In this document: positions 15,259 to 23,412 of the stretch, in pieces | Numbering within the stretch: position 1 is the first letter of the stretch | Layout of the letters: every line of letters starts with the position of its first letter | Assembly: GCA_964427185.1 (NCBI GenBank) | Contig: CAYRSN010000020.1 | Location: forward strand, 1 to 23,412 | Reading direction: 5' to 3' | DNA: 23,412 nt | Source: Sulfurivirga sp964427185 | GTDB lineage: Bacteria; Pseudomonadota; Gammaproteobacteria; Thiomicrospirales; Thiomicrospiraceae | Position numbers and translations under genes: made by a program | Notes under the pieces: generated by a model | Seen by the model: only the letters and a program-made list of their open reading frames with translations | Databases searched by the model: none | Told to the model about the DNA's origin: nothing

Positions 15259-18200
15259 ATGCATTTCAGAGCCACGGGGTGATCGGATATCTGGCGCGCC
15301 ATCCGGTAGCGGCCAATCTGTTGATGATTATCTTTTTTATGGCGGGTGCGGTGGCACTGCATAAGCTGAATGTGCAGTTTTTCCCGAATTTTGCTTTTGA
15401 TGTGGTGCAGGTGCGCGTGGTATGGCCGGGTGCCAATGCGGAGGATGTGGCGCGCTCGATTACCACGCCGATTGAACAGACATTGCGTACAGAGCCGGAG
15501 CTGGACAAGATGAGCTCGGTCTCTTCGGCGGGCGCTTCATTGATTTTACTGACTTACAAGGAGGGGGTAAATATCCTGGAGGCGGTGGATCGCGTCCGTC
15601 AGAAGGTGAATGCTTTGCGAAACCTGCCTCAGGATATTGAAAAGCCCGTGGTACAGCGCCTGACGCGTTATGAAAAGGTTGCGAATGTCACCTTGGTCAG
15701 CCAGACAGGTGATTTGCAGGCGTTGCGTCATTGGGCGCGGAAATTTGAAGCGGAGCTGCTGGCGCGTGGGATTGACAAGGTAGATATTACCGGTTTGCCG
15801 CCGTTGCAGCTGAGGGTGGAGATGTCTTCGGAAATGCAGCTGCGTTCCGATCTGACCCTATCGGACTGGGCACAGAAAATCGCTGCTCAAAGCCGGGATC
15901 TGCCGGCTGGAAGTGTGGGCGATGCAGAGGCCGGGCGTGCGTTGCGGGTTGAGCAGCAGCGCAGAACGCCGCTGGCATTTGCTCAGCTGCCCACGCCGCT
16001 GCCTGGATTTTCGGATTTGCAGCTTGCTGATGTTGCGGCGGTGCACTGGGCTTTGAAGCGTTATAGCCCTTTGGAGTGGGTGCATGAAGCGCGGGCGGTG
16101 ACATTGGAACTGCGTCGTGCGGAAAATGGCGATACGCTGGCCTCTGCGCAGCGGATGGCGGCCTGGCTGGAGGCAGTGCGCCCCGAGCTACCGCAGGGGA
16201 TGCAGCTGATTGTACATGATGAGCACTGGACACTGGTCAAGCAGCGTATGATGCTGTTGGTCACCAATGGCTTGAGCGGGCTGGTACTGGTGGTGGCGAT
16301 TCTCTATCTCTTCATGAACGGGCGAGTGGCCTTCTGGGTGGCGGTAGGGATTCCCACCAGTTTTGCCGCGACGTTGATGATTCTCTGGCTGGCGGGCGGC
16401 AGCATCAATATGTTTAGCATGTTTGCCCTGATTATGGCGGTGGGGATTATCGTGGATGATGCCATTGTGGTGGGGGAAGATGCACTGGCGCATTATGAAC
16501 GTGGTGAGCCGCCGCTTCAGGCAGCGGAAGGTGGAGCTGAGCGGATGCTGGGGCCGGTATTGGCTTCCAGTTTGACAACGATTGCGGCATTTATTCCGTT
16601 GATGATGGTCGGCGGGATGATGGGTAAGTTCATGTTTGTGATTCCGCTGGTGATGATTGCGGTAATTCTGGCCTCTTTGATGGAAAGTTTCTGGGTGCTG
16701 CCCGGGCACTTGCGCCATGCTTTTGAAAAAAGCCATCATCGACAGCCTTCCAGGTTGAGGCAGCGTATTGAAGCGGCTATTGATCACTTCCGTTTTGTCT
16801 GGTTTCGCAAGGTGGTACGCTGGTCTCTGGCGAACCGAGCTATTGTGCTGGCCAGCACAATGGGATTGATGATTGTGGCTGTTGGGCTGATTGCCGGGGG
16901 GCGGGTTGGCTTTACTTTCTTCCCTTCTCCAGAGGCGAATAAAATCAATGCGTGGATTTATTTCAGTGCGGGGACGCCGCCTGCGGAGACAAAAGCGTTT
17001 GCAGATCGTGTGCTGAAAGCGGCATATGAAACGGAGCAGGCATTGGAGCCGGGGGTTTTGAAGATTGCGGTGGAAAAGCTCTATCAGTCCGAGCGAGTAT
17101 CAGGCTCTAACCATGCTTCGGTGCGGATAGAACTGCAGGACTCTGATCAGCGTATGACACGTAATGAAGAATTTATTGCAGAGTGGCGGCGGCGTATCGG
17201 CGAGCTGCCTGCCGGGCTGGAGCAGTTTTCTATCACAGCGCCGCTGATGGGTCCCGGGGGACGGGATTTTGAGGTGCAGCTATACGGTGCGGATGCGCGT
17301 ACTTTGAAGCAGGCTGCCAATGTGCTTAAGGAAGCGCTGGCACAGCTACCCGGTGTCTATGCCATTGAAGATGATCTGTCCTATGGTCAGGATCAACTGG
17401 TGATGACGCTGACCCCACAGGCAGAAGCCTTGGGGGTATCTGTCCAGCAGGTGGTGGAGCAAGTCAGTGCGGCATTGTCCAGTCAGCTGGTGCAGATTTT
17501 TACTCGCGGCGTGGAGGAGGTGGAGGTGCGTATTCAGCTGCCGGAGGCGCTGCGTAACCACTTGGAAGTGTTGCGCCAGTTGTATATTAAAACCCCGCAA
17601 GGGTGGGCGCCATTGGATCAGTTGGTCTCTTTTGAGCATCAGCAGGAGTTTGATACGCTCAGGCACCTGGATGGGCGTTTAGGGGTGACGGTGCGTGCGG
17701 ATGTGGATCGCTATCAAAATAACGCCAACCGAATTCTGACAACTTTTAAGGAAACGGTGTTTCCGCAGCTGCAGGCGCAGTATGGTGTGCAGGTCAGCTT
17801 TCAGGGCAGTGCCAAACAGCAGGCAGAAACCATGGCGGATATGAAAATCGGTGTCTGGGTGGGGCTTGGGTTGATTTATGTGATTCTGGCTTGGGTGTTT
17901 TCCAGTTATGGATGGCCGTTGCTGGTGATGAGTGCGATTCCGTTCGGGCTGATTGGTGCTATCTTTGGGCACTGGCTGATGGGGATGGATCTGACGATTC
18001 TGTCTCTGTTCGGTTTCTTCGCGCTGGCAGGGGTTGTGGTGAATGACTCTATCATTCTGGTGAGCTTTTATAAGCAGTTACGGGAAAAGGGGATGGCCGT
18101 GCAGCAGGCGCTGGAGGAAGCCTCCGTGCTGCGGGTACGCGCCGTGTTGCTGACTTCGCTGACCACAATCGGTGGGTTGTTGCCGCTGCTGCTTGAAAAG

Positions 18201-18344
18201 TCTTTGCAGGCACAGTTTTTGATTCCTATGGCGACTTCCATTGCATTTGGGTTGATGGCCTCTACTTTTCTGATTCTGCTGGTGCTGCCGGTGCTGCTGA
18301 GTCTTTATGAGCAGGTGCTTTATCGGAAAACGACCGTCGGCTGA
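15255..18344 (+). CDS. RND efflux permease (AcrB/HAE1-like)
   Basis: A 1029-aa inner-membrane proton antiporter. The opening ARHPVAANLLMIIFFMAG is the first membrane helix, followed by a large periplasmic loop with VVWPGANAEDVARSITTPIE. Membrane segments from about residue 335 include GIIVDDAIVVGED with the proton-relay pair Asp401/Asp402. The second half repeats the plan, with GVVVNDSIILVSF in the fourth-last helix region. The length is full for the family. The motifs point to the HAE1-like branch rather than heavy-metal exporters; the substrate is unknown. Its last 25 bases overlap the 3' end of apbE on the other strand. Confidence 0.93.
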   Translation: MNAFQSHGVIGYLARHPVAANLLMIIFFMAGAVALHKLNVQFFPNFAFDVVQVRVVWPGANAEDVARSITTPIEQTLRTEPELDKMSSVSSAGASLILLTYKEGVNILEAVDRVRQKVNALRNLPQDIEKPVVQRLTRYEKVANVTLVSQTGDLQALRHWARKFEAELLARGIDKVDITGLPPLQLRVEMSSEMQLRSDLTLSDWAQKIAAQSRDLPAGSVGDAEAGRALRVEQQRRTPLAFAQLPTPLPGFSDLQLADVAAVHWALKRYSPLEWVHEARAVTLELRRAENGDTLASAQRMAAWLEAVRPELPQGMQLIVHDEHWTLVKQRMMLLVTNGLSGLVLVVAILYLFMNGRVAFWVAVGIPTSFAATLMILWLAGGSINMFSMFALIMAVGIIVDDAIVVGEDALAHYERGEPPLQAAEGGAERMLGPVLASSLTTIAAFIPLMMVGGMMGKFMFVIPLVMIAVILASLMESFWVLPGHLRHAFEKSHHRQPSRLRQRIEAAIDHFRFVWFRKVVRWSLANRAIVLASTMGLMIVAVGLIAGGRVGFTFFPSPEANKINAWIYFSAGTPPAETKAFADRVLKAAYETEQALEPGVLKIAVEKLYQSERVSGSNHASVRIELQDSDQRMTRNEEFIAEWRRRIGELPAGLEQFSITAPLMGPGGRDFEVQLYGADARTLKQAANVLKEALAQLPGVYAIEDDLSYGQDQLVMTLTPQAEALGVSVQQVVEQVSAALSSQLVQIFTRGVEEVEVRIQLPEALRNHLEVLRQLYIKTPQGWAPLDQLVSFEHQQEFDTLRHLDGRLGVTVRADVDRYQNNANRILTTFKETVFPQLQAQYGVQVSFQGSAKQQAETMADMKIGVWVGLGLIYVILAWVFSSYGWPLLVMSAIPFGLIGAIFGHWLMGMDLTILSLFGFFALAGVVVNDSIILVSFYKQLREKGMAVQQALEEASVLRVRAVLLTSLTTIGGLLPLLLEKSLQAQFLIPMATSIAFGLMASTFLILLVLPVLLSLYEQVLYRKTTVG

Positions 18345-19390
18345 TGTTTAAGCGGTGAAGGGTGTGCTTTTTCATAGGCAGAGGTAAACCGCCAGCGTGA
18401 TTGCAGAGCCGGGCTGATGACGGTATGACCATCGCTGAAAGTAATGGCGTAGTATTCGAGCGCCATATGCTGCGCCACGGCCTGCCAGCTTTGTTTGCCG
18501 GCGGCTAACAGGGCTGTGGCGGCAGCATCTGCCGTGATCGCATCGTGGTGTAAAACAGTCACCGAAACAATCCCTTCTGCCGGCTTGCCGGTGTTCGGGT
18601 TAAGAATATGGCTGAATTGTTGCTCTTTCCATGTATAAAAACGCTCATAGGTTCCTGAGGTTACCAGCGCTTCTCCGCCTTTTAACAGCACTTCGGCCAT
18701 CAGGCGGCTTTTGTCGAAAGGATCCGTTACGCCAATACGCCAGGGGTGTCCTTGTGGTTTTTCTCCGAGGGTTTTCATATCCCCGCCAATGTTGACAATG
18801 CCGTGGTGAATACCGGCTTGTTGCATAAAATTAAGTGCCATCTCCAGTGCCAGCCCTTTGGCATTGCCACCAAAATCCAAGCGCACGTGTGGGTTTGTTG
18901 AAAAAAGCCGGTGACCTTTGAAATACAGTTGGAGAATGGAGGGGCGCTGTTGCAGCCACTGTTGAATTTGTGTTTCAGAAGGCGGCGGGCCTGTAAAGGT
19001 ATCGCTATGAAATCCCCATAGATCCACCAGGGTGCCGATACCGGGGTCAAAGTACCCCAGGCTGGTGCGGGTAAGCTGCTGGCTTTTTAGAATAAAGGCT
19101 TTCAGGTCTTCAGGCACGGTGATGGGGTGTTCCTGGGCGATGGCTTGGTTGATTTTGCCGACGATTCCGCCGGGCTCCCAGGCGTGCCAGCGGTGATGAA
19201 AGGCTTGAAAGCTTGTGTTGATCTGCTGAAAGGCCGTTTGGGCGGCTTGAGGGGTATCCGTATAGACACTCAAGTGTACGAGGGTGCCAAATACATACAG
19301 TGTGTGGTGATAAGGCTTGGGCGTGGGTGTGCAGGCGCTCAGGCCAAGCAGCAAGAGCAGCCAGCGCAGATGTCCTTTAGTTTTGTTCAT
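18320..19390 (-). CDS. apbE: FAD:protein FMN transferase, lipoprotein
   Basis: ApbE-type flavinyltransferase that attaches FMN to a threonine of periplasmic-side targets such as Nqr/Rnf subunits. A signal peptide ends in lipobox LSAC (Cys20). Family segments are YFDPGIGTLVDLWGFH, DFGGNAKGLALEMAL, VNIGGDMKTLGEKP, WRIGVTDPF, TSGTYERFY, HILNPNTGKP and ITADAAATALL, the last holding the Mg-binding Asp. ATG 19390 gives 356 aa with a proper signal peptide; an in-frame TTG at 19426 would bury it. No nqr or rnf genes are in the window, so the target protein is elsewhere. It converges on the RND permease and diverges from the unknown gene at 19429. Confidence 0.93.
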   Translation of the reverse strand: MNKTKGHLRWLLLLLGLSACTPTPKPYHHTLYVFGTLVHLSVYTDTPQAAQTAFQQINTSFQAFHHRWHAWEPGGIVGKINQAIAQEHPITVPEDLKAFILKSQQLTRTSLGYFDPGIGTLVDLWGFHSDTFTGPPPSETQIQQWLQQRPSILQLYFKGHRLFSTNPHVRLDFGGNAKGLALEMALNFMQQAGIHHGIVNIGGDMKTLGEKPQGHPWRIGVTDPFDKSRLMAEVLLKGGEALVTSGTYERFYTWKEQQFSHILNPNTGKPAEGIVSVTVLHHDAITADAAATALLAAGKQSWQAVAQHMALEYYAITFSDGHTVISPALQSRWRFTSAYEKAHPSPLKHQPTVVFR

Positions 19391-19428
19391 GCCAGCCGAT
19401 AATACAGTACACACAAGGAAATGCAACT

Positions 19429-20073
19429 ATGGCTGTAAAATCCAACACTGATACGCGACCACGCCGCAAGGCACCGTCTATTGAAGAACCAGCCGTACGT
19501 TATTTTCTGCGGCGGCTGGAGCGCGCAGAGGATCAATATCTGGTCGATCGTTTCTTGCATGAGTATCAGACACACCATGAGGTGCCTTTTGAGCTGGTGG
19601 ATCATTTTGTGCGTCGTATTCGTCAGCAGAATATTTTTGTATATGTGCAGGGGCCGAATGGTAAGCAGGAGTCTTTGCTGTTGACGAAAGTGTTGTTTTC
19701 CATGAATAAAGTGGTGCGCCTGTATGTAAGCCTGAGTATGCGGGAGGAGGACTATCGGTTTTTGCGTATTTATCCAAACCCGCGCACCGGTAAAATTACA
19801 GTGGAGCAGCTCAGGGATCGACAGGCGGCACCGCAAGAGGTGTTTAGCCACCGTGATCAGTGTCATATTATTCGCTATTTAACAAATTGGATTGTGGCTC
19901 ATCTGGACTGGAAGAAAACCAAGCTGCGTAATTTGGATATTTATAAGCTCTTTGTTGAAACCCGTCAGCGCCAGCTGGAGCAGAAACTACGCGATTTAAA
20001 TGATGCCAAGGCCATGGGGCAGTGGATGATAGGCGGTAACTCTCAGGTATCTGCTGCTCAGGCTTCACGATGA
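19429..20073 (+). CDS. Unknown soluble protein
   Basis: I do not recognise this 214-aa protein. It has no signal peptide or membrane segment and is highly charged. The first ~15 residues are basic and probably disordered (DTRPRRKAPS). Residues ~20-70 look helical, with many Arg, Glu and His; a beta-like stretch around 68-110 (NIFVYVQGPNG, VRLYVSLSM) is followed by helices ending in ETRQRQLEQKLRDLNDAKAMG. The start has a good ribosome site (AAGGAA, 19415-19420) and base composition matches its neighbours, so it looks like a resident expressed gene. It is divergent from apbE and its end overlaps ispB by 16 bases on the other strand. Confidence 0.85.
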   Translation: MAVKSNTDTRPRRKAPSIEEPAVRYFLRRLERAEDQYLVDRFLHEYQTHHEVPFELVDHFVRRIRQQNIFVYVQGPNGKQESLLLTKVLFSMNKVVRLYVSLSMREEDYRFLRIYPNPRTGKITVEQLRDRQAAPQEVFSHRDQCHIIRYLTNWIVAHLDWKKTKLRNLDIYKLFVETRQRQLEQKLRDLNDAKAMGQWMIGGNSQVSAAQASR

Positions 20074-21023
20074 ACAGCCAGCCGGGCAGTGGCGATTAAG
20101 GCATCCTTATAAGGAGAATCAGGCAGAGGCGCTAATGCTTCAATTGCTTTTTGCTGCTCTTTTTCTGCTGCCTTGAGTGTATATTCCAGGCCGCCTTTTG
20201 TTTTTATTAGCTGTAGGATTTCAGGTAGCTGCTGAATGTCGGCCTGTTCAATTGCCTGTCTGACGAATACTTGTTCCGAAGGTGTCCCATGTTCCAGCAG
20301 ATAGATTAAGGGAAGGGTCGGTTTGCCTTCGGCCAGATCGTCCCCAATGTTTTTACCCAGTTTTTCGGGGTCGCCGGCATAATCCAGCGCATCGTCAACC
20401 ATCTGGAAGGCCGCTCCTAAATGTCGTCCGTAGGCGGCCAAGGAGGGCTCTAATTCAGGCTGGTTGGTGAGAATAGGCCCCATCTGAGCGGCGGCTTCAA
20501 AGAGCTTGGCGGTTTTGTGGTAAATGACTTCGAGATAGTCTGCTTCGTTGAGGTTTGTATTGCCGATGTTCATCAGCTGCATGACCTCACCTGCGGCGAT
20601 CACATTGGTTGCTTCGCTCATGACTTCCATAATGCGCATCAGATGAGGCGCAACCATCATTTCAAAAGCACGGGAGTAGAGAAAATCTCCTACCAGAACA
20701 CTGGCAGCATTTCCCCACACGGCATTGGCTGTATCTTTGCCACGGCGCGTGTCGGACTCGTCCACGACATCATCGTGCAGTAAGGTTGAAGTGTGAATGT
20801 ATTCAATCACTGCTGCCATCGTGTGATGATGCGTGCCTTCATATCCACAGGCGCGCGCACTTAACAGTACGATCAGGGGGCGTAAACGTTTGCCGCCACT
20901 TTGAATAATGTAATGACCGATCTGGTTGATCAGGACAACATCGGAACGGGTGCGCTCAATAATCAGTTGATCTGTTGCCCGGATATCATCCTGAATAAGC
21001 GTACGAATTTGTTCTAGGGTCAT
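20058..21023 (-). CDS. ispB: Octaprenyl diphosphate synthase
   Basis: Trans-polyprenyl diphosphate synthase that makes the ubiquinone side chain. GGKRLRPL is at 43-50, the first Asp-rich motif LLHDDVVDESDTRRG at 81-95 (DDVVD 84-88), and the second, MVDDALDYAGD, has DDALD at 210-214. The residue five positions before the first motif is Ser79, small as expected for long products. The length of 321 aa equals the usual size. CAGGAGC upstream is a good ribosome site. Exact chain length (C40 or another) cannot be read from sequence. Divergent from tkt across a 284-base gap. Confidence 0.94.
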   Translation of the reverse strand: MTLEQIRTLIQDDIRATDQLIIERTRSDVVLINQIGHYIIQSGGKRLRPLIVLLSARACGYEGTHHHTMAAVIEYIHTSTLLHDDVVDESDTRRGKDTANAVWGNAASVLVGDFLYSRAFEMMVAPHLMRIMEVMSEATNVIAAGEVMQLMNIGNTNLNEADYLEVIYHKTAKLFEAAAQMGPILTNQPELEPSLAAYGRHLGAAFQMVDDALDYAGDPEKLGKNIGDDLAEGKPTLPLIYLLEHGTPSEQVFVRQAIEQADIQQLPEILQLIKTKGGLEYTLKAAEKEQQKAIEALAPLPDSPYKDALIATARLAVHREA

Positions 21024-21307
21024 GTATGCTCCTGATATCTGCCGTGGCAGTTTAGTGCTTGGTGATATTGTAACGAAGGTGTGTGTTCAAAGTCCGTATG
21101 TGTGATCAATTATTGCTCTACATCACAGGTGGCGGTCGATGAGATTGGGAGAAAGAGAAAAAGTGTTGAGTGTGGCGGGAAACGAAACTTGCATAAATCA
21201 AGGCCTTAAGCGAGAATACGCTGTTAATGTTGTGATAAATTTGCTTAATATTAAGCTAATAAGACTAATAAGATTATCGTTTTTTTGAGTCAAAGAGGAT
21301 GCGAAGT
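21024..21307. promoter_or_regulatory. Divergent ispB/tkt regulatory region
   Basis: A 284-base gap without a convincing ORF. Near ispB there is a TACAAT on the minus strand (about 21067-21072). Toward tkt, TTGCAT (21189-21194) and GAGAAT (21212-21217) are spaced by 17. A perfect 14-bp palindrome, GCTTAATATTAAGC, sits at 21243-21256. It is followed by two tandem copies of CTAATAAGA (21256-21264, 21265-21273), suggesting regulator binding. TGTGAT and ATCACA lie 15 bases apart near 21097-21126. Confidence 0.45.
21292..21298 (+). promoter_or_regulatory. Ribosome binding site that decides the tkt start
   Basis: AAAGAGG directly abuts an in-frame ATG at 21299 but lies 9 bases before ATG 21308. Only the latter has workable spacing. 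Confidence 0.7.
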
Positions 21308-23311
21308 ATGCCAACTCGCAGAGAACTAGCGAATGCAATCCGTGCGCTGAGCATGGATGCGGTAGAAAAAGCCAAGTCAGGGCACCCTGGTGCCCCTATG
21401 GGCATGGCAGATATTGCTGAGGTGTTGTGGAACAGCCACATGCGCCATAACCCTAATAATCCTAAATGGGCGGATCGTGACCGTTTTGTATTGTCGAACG
21501 GCCATGGCTCTATGTTGATTTATTCCCTGCTGCATCTGACAGGCTATGATCTGAGTATTGAAGATCTCAAGCAGTTCCGTCAGTTGCACTCTAAAACACC
21601 AGGGCATCCTGAGTATGGTTATACAGAGGGCGTTGAGACGACTACGGGTCCATTGGGGCAGGGTATTACGAATGCGGTTGGCTTTGCGCTGGCAGAGCGT
21701 ACTTTAGCGGCCACGTTTAACCGCCCGGGGCACGATATTGTGGATCATTACACCTATGTATTCATGGGGGATGGCTGCTTGATGGAAGGTATTTCCCATG
21801 AGGCGTGCTCTTTTGCTGGCACCATGGGGCTGGGCAAGCTGATCGCCTTCTGGGATGACAACAATATTTCCATTGATGGGCATGTAGACGACTGGTTCTC
21901 TGAAGATGTGCCTAAACGCTTTGAATCTTATGGCTGGCACGTGGTTCGTGATGTCGTTGGGCATGATGCGGAGGCCATTGATCGCGCGATTCGTGAAGCG
22001 AAAGCAGTAAATGACAAGCCGACCCTGATTCAGACTAAGACTACGATCGGCTTTGGCTCGCCAAACTTGTGTGGTACCTATGACTGCCATGGTGCCCCGT
22101 TGGGTGAAGAAGAAATTAAGCTGACGCGAGAAAATCTTAACTGGCCTTATGCACCCTTTGAAATCCCTGAGGAAATTTATGCAGGGTGGGATGCGCGCAA
22201 AAAAGGACAGGAACTGGAAGATGCATGGCAGGCGAAGTTCGAAGCCTATCGTAAAGAGTATCCAGAGTTGGCGGCTGAGTTTGAGCGCCGCATGAATATG
22301 GATCTGCCGGCACAGTTTGATCAGATCATGATGGACTATGCACGTGAGCTGCAAAAGGAGGGGTCGAGTGTTGCAACTCGTAAGGCATCTCAGATGGCCA
22401 TTGAAAAGATGGGGCCTGTCGTGCCTGAGCTATTGGGTGGCTCTGCCGATCTGACGCCTTCCAATTTGACCGCCTGGTCTGGCTCCAAGAAGATTACCCG
22501 CATCGTGCATGACGGCAATTATATTTCTTATGGTGTGCGTGAGTTTGGTATGGCGCATATCATGAATGGTATTGTGCTACATGGCGGGTTCCGCCCATAT
22601 GGTGGTACTTTCCTGATGTTTATGGAGTATATGCGCAACGCCGTGCGTATGGCGGCACTGATGAAGGTGCCTACCATCTTTGTGTATACCCACGACTCCA
22701 TTGGCCTGGGTGAAGACGGGCCTACGCATCAGCCGGTTGAGCAGATTGCGACGCTGCGCGTGATTCCAAACATGGAAGAGTGGCGTCCTTGTGATGCAGT
22801 CGAGTCTGTGATCGCATGGAAAGAGGCGATGGATCGGAAAGATGGCCCAAGCTGCTTGATTTTCTCCCGTCAGGGGCTGCCGCATCAGCAACGCGATGAG
22901 GCGCAGTTGGAAAATATCAGCAAAGGCGGTTATGTGCTGATTGATACTGACGGGAAGCCGGATCTGGCGATTATTGCCACAGGTTCTGAAGTAGGGCTGG
23001 CAGTTGATGCTGCCAAAGCGCTGGCAGAGAAAGGTGTGAAGGCACGTGTGGTTTCCATGCCATCTACCAAGCGTTTTGATGCACAGCCTCAGGCGTATCG
23101 CGATACCGTTCTGCCTGCTGATGTGCCGAAAATGGCTGTAGAGGCGGGTGTTTCTGACAGCTGGTACAAGTATGTAGGGCTGGAAGGCGAAATCGTAGGG
23201 ATGGATCGCTTTGGTGAGTCCGCGCCTGCCGGTGAGCTGTTCAAGGCGTTCGGCTTCACGGTTGACAATGTTGTCGCCCATGCAGAAAAGCTGCTGGAAA
23301 AGAATAAGTAA
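21308..23311 (+). CDS. tkt: Transketolase
   Basis: Thiamine-diphosphate enzyme that moves two-carbon units between sugar phosphates in the pentose phosphate pathway and Calvin cycle. MPTRRELANAIRALSMDAVEKAKSGHPGAPMG matches the family N-terminus, with His26, and LSNGHGSML has His66. The TPP motif is GDGCLMEG (Gly154-Asp155-Gly156) through FWDDNNISIDG. The pyrimidine domain contains REFGMAHIMNGI and the THDSIGLGEDGPTHQP loop, then FSRQGLP. The length is 667 aa (E. coli TktA 663). Followed by a terminator-like hairpin and type I gap, an arrangement known in Calvin-cycle bacteria (where it is often called cbbT). Confidence 0.97.
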   Translation: MPTRRELANAIRALSMDAVEKAKSGHPGAPMGMADIAEVLWNSHMRHNPNNPKWADRDRFVLSNGHGSMLIYSLLHLTGYDLSIEDLKQFRQLHSKTPGHPEYGYTEGVETTTGPLGQGITNAVGFALAERTLAATFNRPGHDIVDHYTYVFMGDGCLMEGISHEACSFAGTMGLGKLIAFWDDNNISIDGHVDDWFSEDVPKRFESYGWHVVRDVVGHDAEAIDRAIREAKAVNDKPTLIQTKTTIGFGSPNLCGTYDCHGAPLGEEEIKLTRENLNWPYAPFEIPEEIYAGWDARKKGQELEDAWQAKFEAYRKEYPELAAEFERRMNMDLPAQFDQIMMDYARELQKEGSSVATRKASQMAIEKMGPVVPELLGGSADLTPSNLTAWSGSKKITRIVHDGNYISYGVREFGMAHIMNGIVLHGGFRPYGGTFLMFMEYMRNAVRMAALMKVPTIFVYTHDSIGLGEDGPTHQPVEQIATLRVIPNMEEWRPCDAVESVIAWKEAMDRKDGPSCLIFSRQGLPHQQRDEAQLENISKGGYVLIDTDGKPDLAIIATGSEVGLAVDAAKALAEKGVKARVVSMPSTKRFDAQPQAYRDTVLPADVPKMAVEAGVSDSWYKYVGLEGEIVGMDRFGESAPAGELFKAFGFTVDNVVAHAEKLLEKNK

Positions 23312-23318
23312 GCAGGTT

Positions 23319-23354
23319 GCTCAGGCACTTGTTGCCTGAGCCAGTTTTATTTTC
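23319..23354 (+). terminator. Terminator-like hairpin between tkt and gap
   Basis: A perfect 9-bp stem GCTCAGGCA / TGCCTGAGC with a CTTGT loop, then CAG and an interrupted T run (TTTTATTTT). It is weaker than the other terminators because of the three-base gap and the broken T run, so partial read-through to gap is plausible. Confidence 0.6.
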
Positions 23355-23372
23355 TATCTAAAGGAGAGCGTA

Positions 23373-23412
23373 ATGACTGTACGTGTTGGTATTAACGGTT
23401 TTGGTCGCATTG
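23373..23412 (+). CDS. gap: Glyceraldehyde-3-phosphate dehydrogenase, type I (5' end only)
   Basis: The 13 visible residues, MTVRVGINGFGRI, are the NAD-binding start of type I GAPDH (the GxNGFGRIGR fingerprint). AAGGAG at 23361-23366 is 6 bases from the ATG. The rest lies beyond the window. The enzyme works in glycolysis or, with tkt, in the reductive Calvin cycle. Confidence 0.9.
   Translation, partial: MTVRVGINGFGRI

Noticed and set aside
21036..21047. CTGCC-GT-GGCAG inverted repeat upstream of ispB
   Set aside because: The two-base loop is too short for a stable hairpin, there is no T run, and the short repeat could be chance. Not called as a terminator or operator.
22577..23281. 234-codon antisense ORF in tkt
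   Set aside because: It is fully inside a highly conserved gene, with a His/Arg/Ile-rich product and no supporting signals.
1..23412. CRISPR arrays, insertion sequences, integrases, tRNA or rRNA genes
   Set aside because: No regularly spaced repeats, transposase or integrase motifs, or recognisable tRNA/rRNA sequences were found when reading the window.

Overview
The window looks like a piece of chromosome from a Gram-negative bacterium, most likely a gammaproteobacterium. The evidence is the gene order rpe-gph-trpE-trpG-trpD-trpC, class 1b speD next to speE, octaprenyl diphosphate synthase, two lipoproteins with clear lipoboxes, an RND efflux pair and a possible outer-membrane beta-barrel end. 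A transketolase gene followed at once by type I gap, with rpe and gph nearby, would suit a Calvin-cycle sulfur oxidiser of the Thiomicrospira/Hydrogenovibrio/Sulfurivirga kind. That placement is inferred from gene content only. Most genes look mid-50s % GC by eye. One gene, at 5162-5836, is clearly AT-rich.

Layout. 1-59 (+): possible C-terminus of an outer-membrane protein. 44-2162 (-): psiE-like, purC and bioD, tightly packed. 2225-8235 (+): rpe, a strong intrinsic terminator, then gph-trpE-[unknown membrane gene]-trpG-trpD-trpC with overlapping ends. 8286-11376 (+): a large lipoprotein with Ig-like and calcium-loop repeats, with its own promoter, followed by an OsmC-like gene. 11391-14089 (+): a complete ornithine-to-spermidine unit, made of promoter, structured leader, speD, speE, a fold-type III ornithine decarboxylase and a perfect terminator. 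14185-18344 (+): RND adaptor and pump. 18320-19390 (-): apbE lipoprotein. 19429-20073 (+): unknown soluble protein. 20058-21023 (-): ispB. 21308-23311 (+): tkt, a terminator hairpin, then the start of gap at the right edge.

How the genes work together. The trp genes make anthranilate and carry it to indole-glycerol phosphate; trpF, trpB and trpA are not here. speC-speE-speD supply putrescine, aminopropyl donor and spermidine. rpe, gph, tkt and gap serve pentose-phosphate/Calvin-cycle and glycolate metabolism. bioD and purC belong to biotin and purine synthesis.

No defence system, CRISPR array, transposase, integrase, tRNA or rRNA was found. Most of the window is conserved housekeeping sequence. 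The observations most worth following are: the AT-rich membrane gene wedged between trpE and trpG with start/stop overlaps at both ends; a roughly 19-residue in-frame insertion in bioD whose DNA shares a 16-mer and further similarity with the terminator region after speC; the promoter-terminator-hairpin leader in front of speD; the Ig-like/calcium-loop lipoprotein; and the palindrome plus tandem repeat upstream of tkt.
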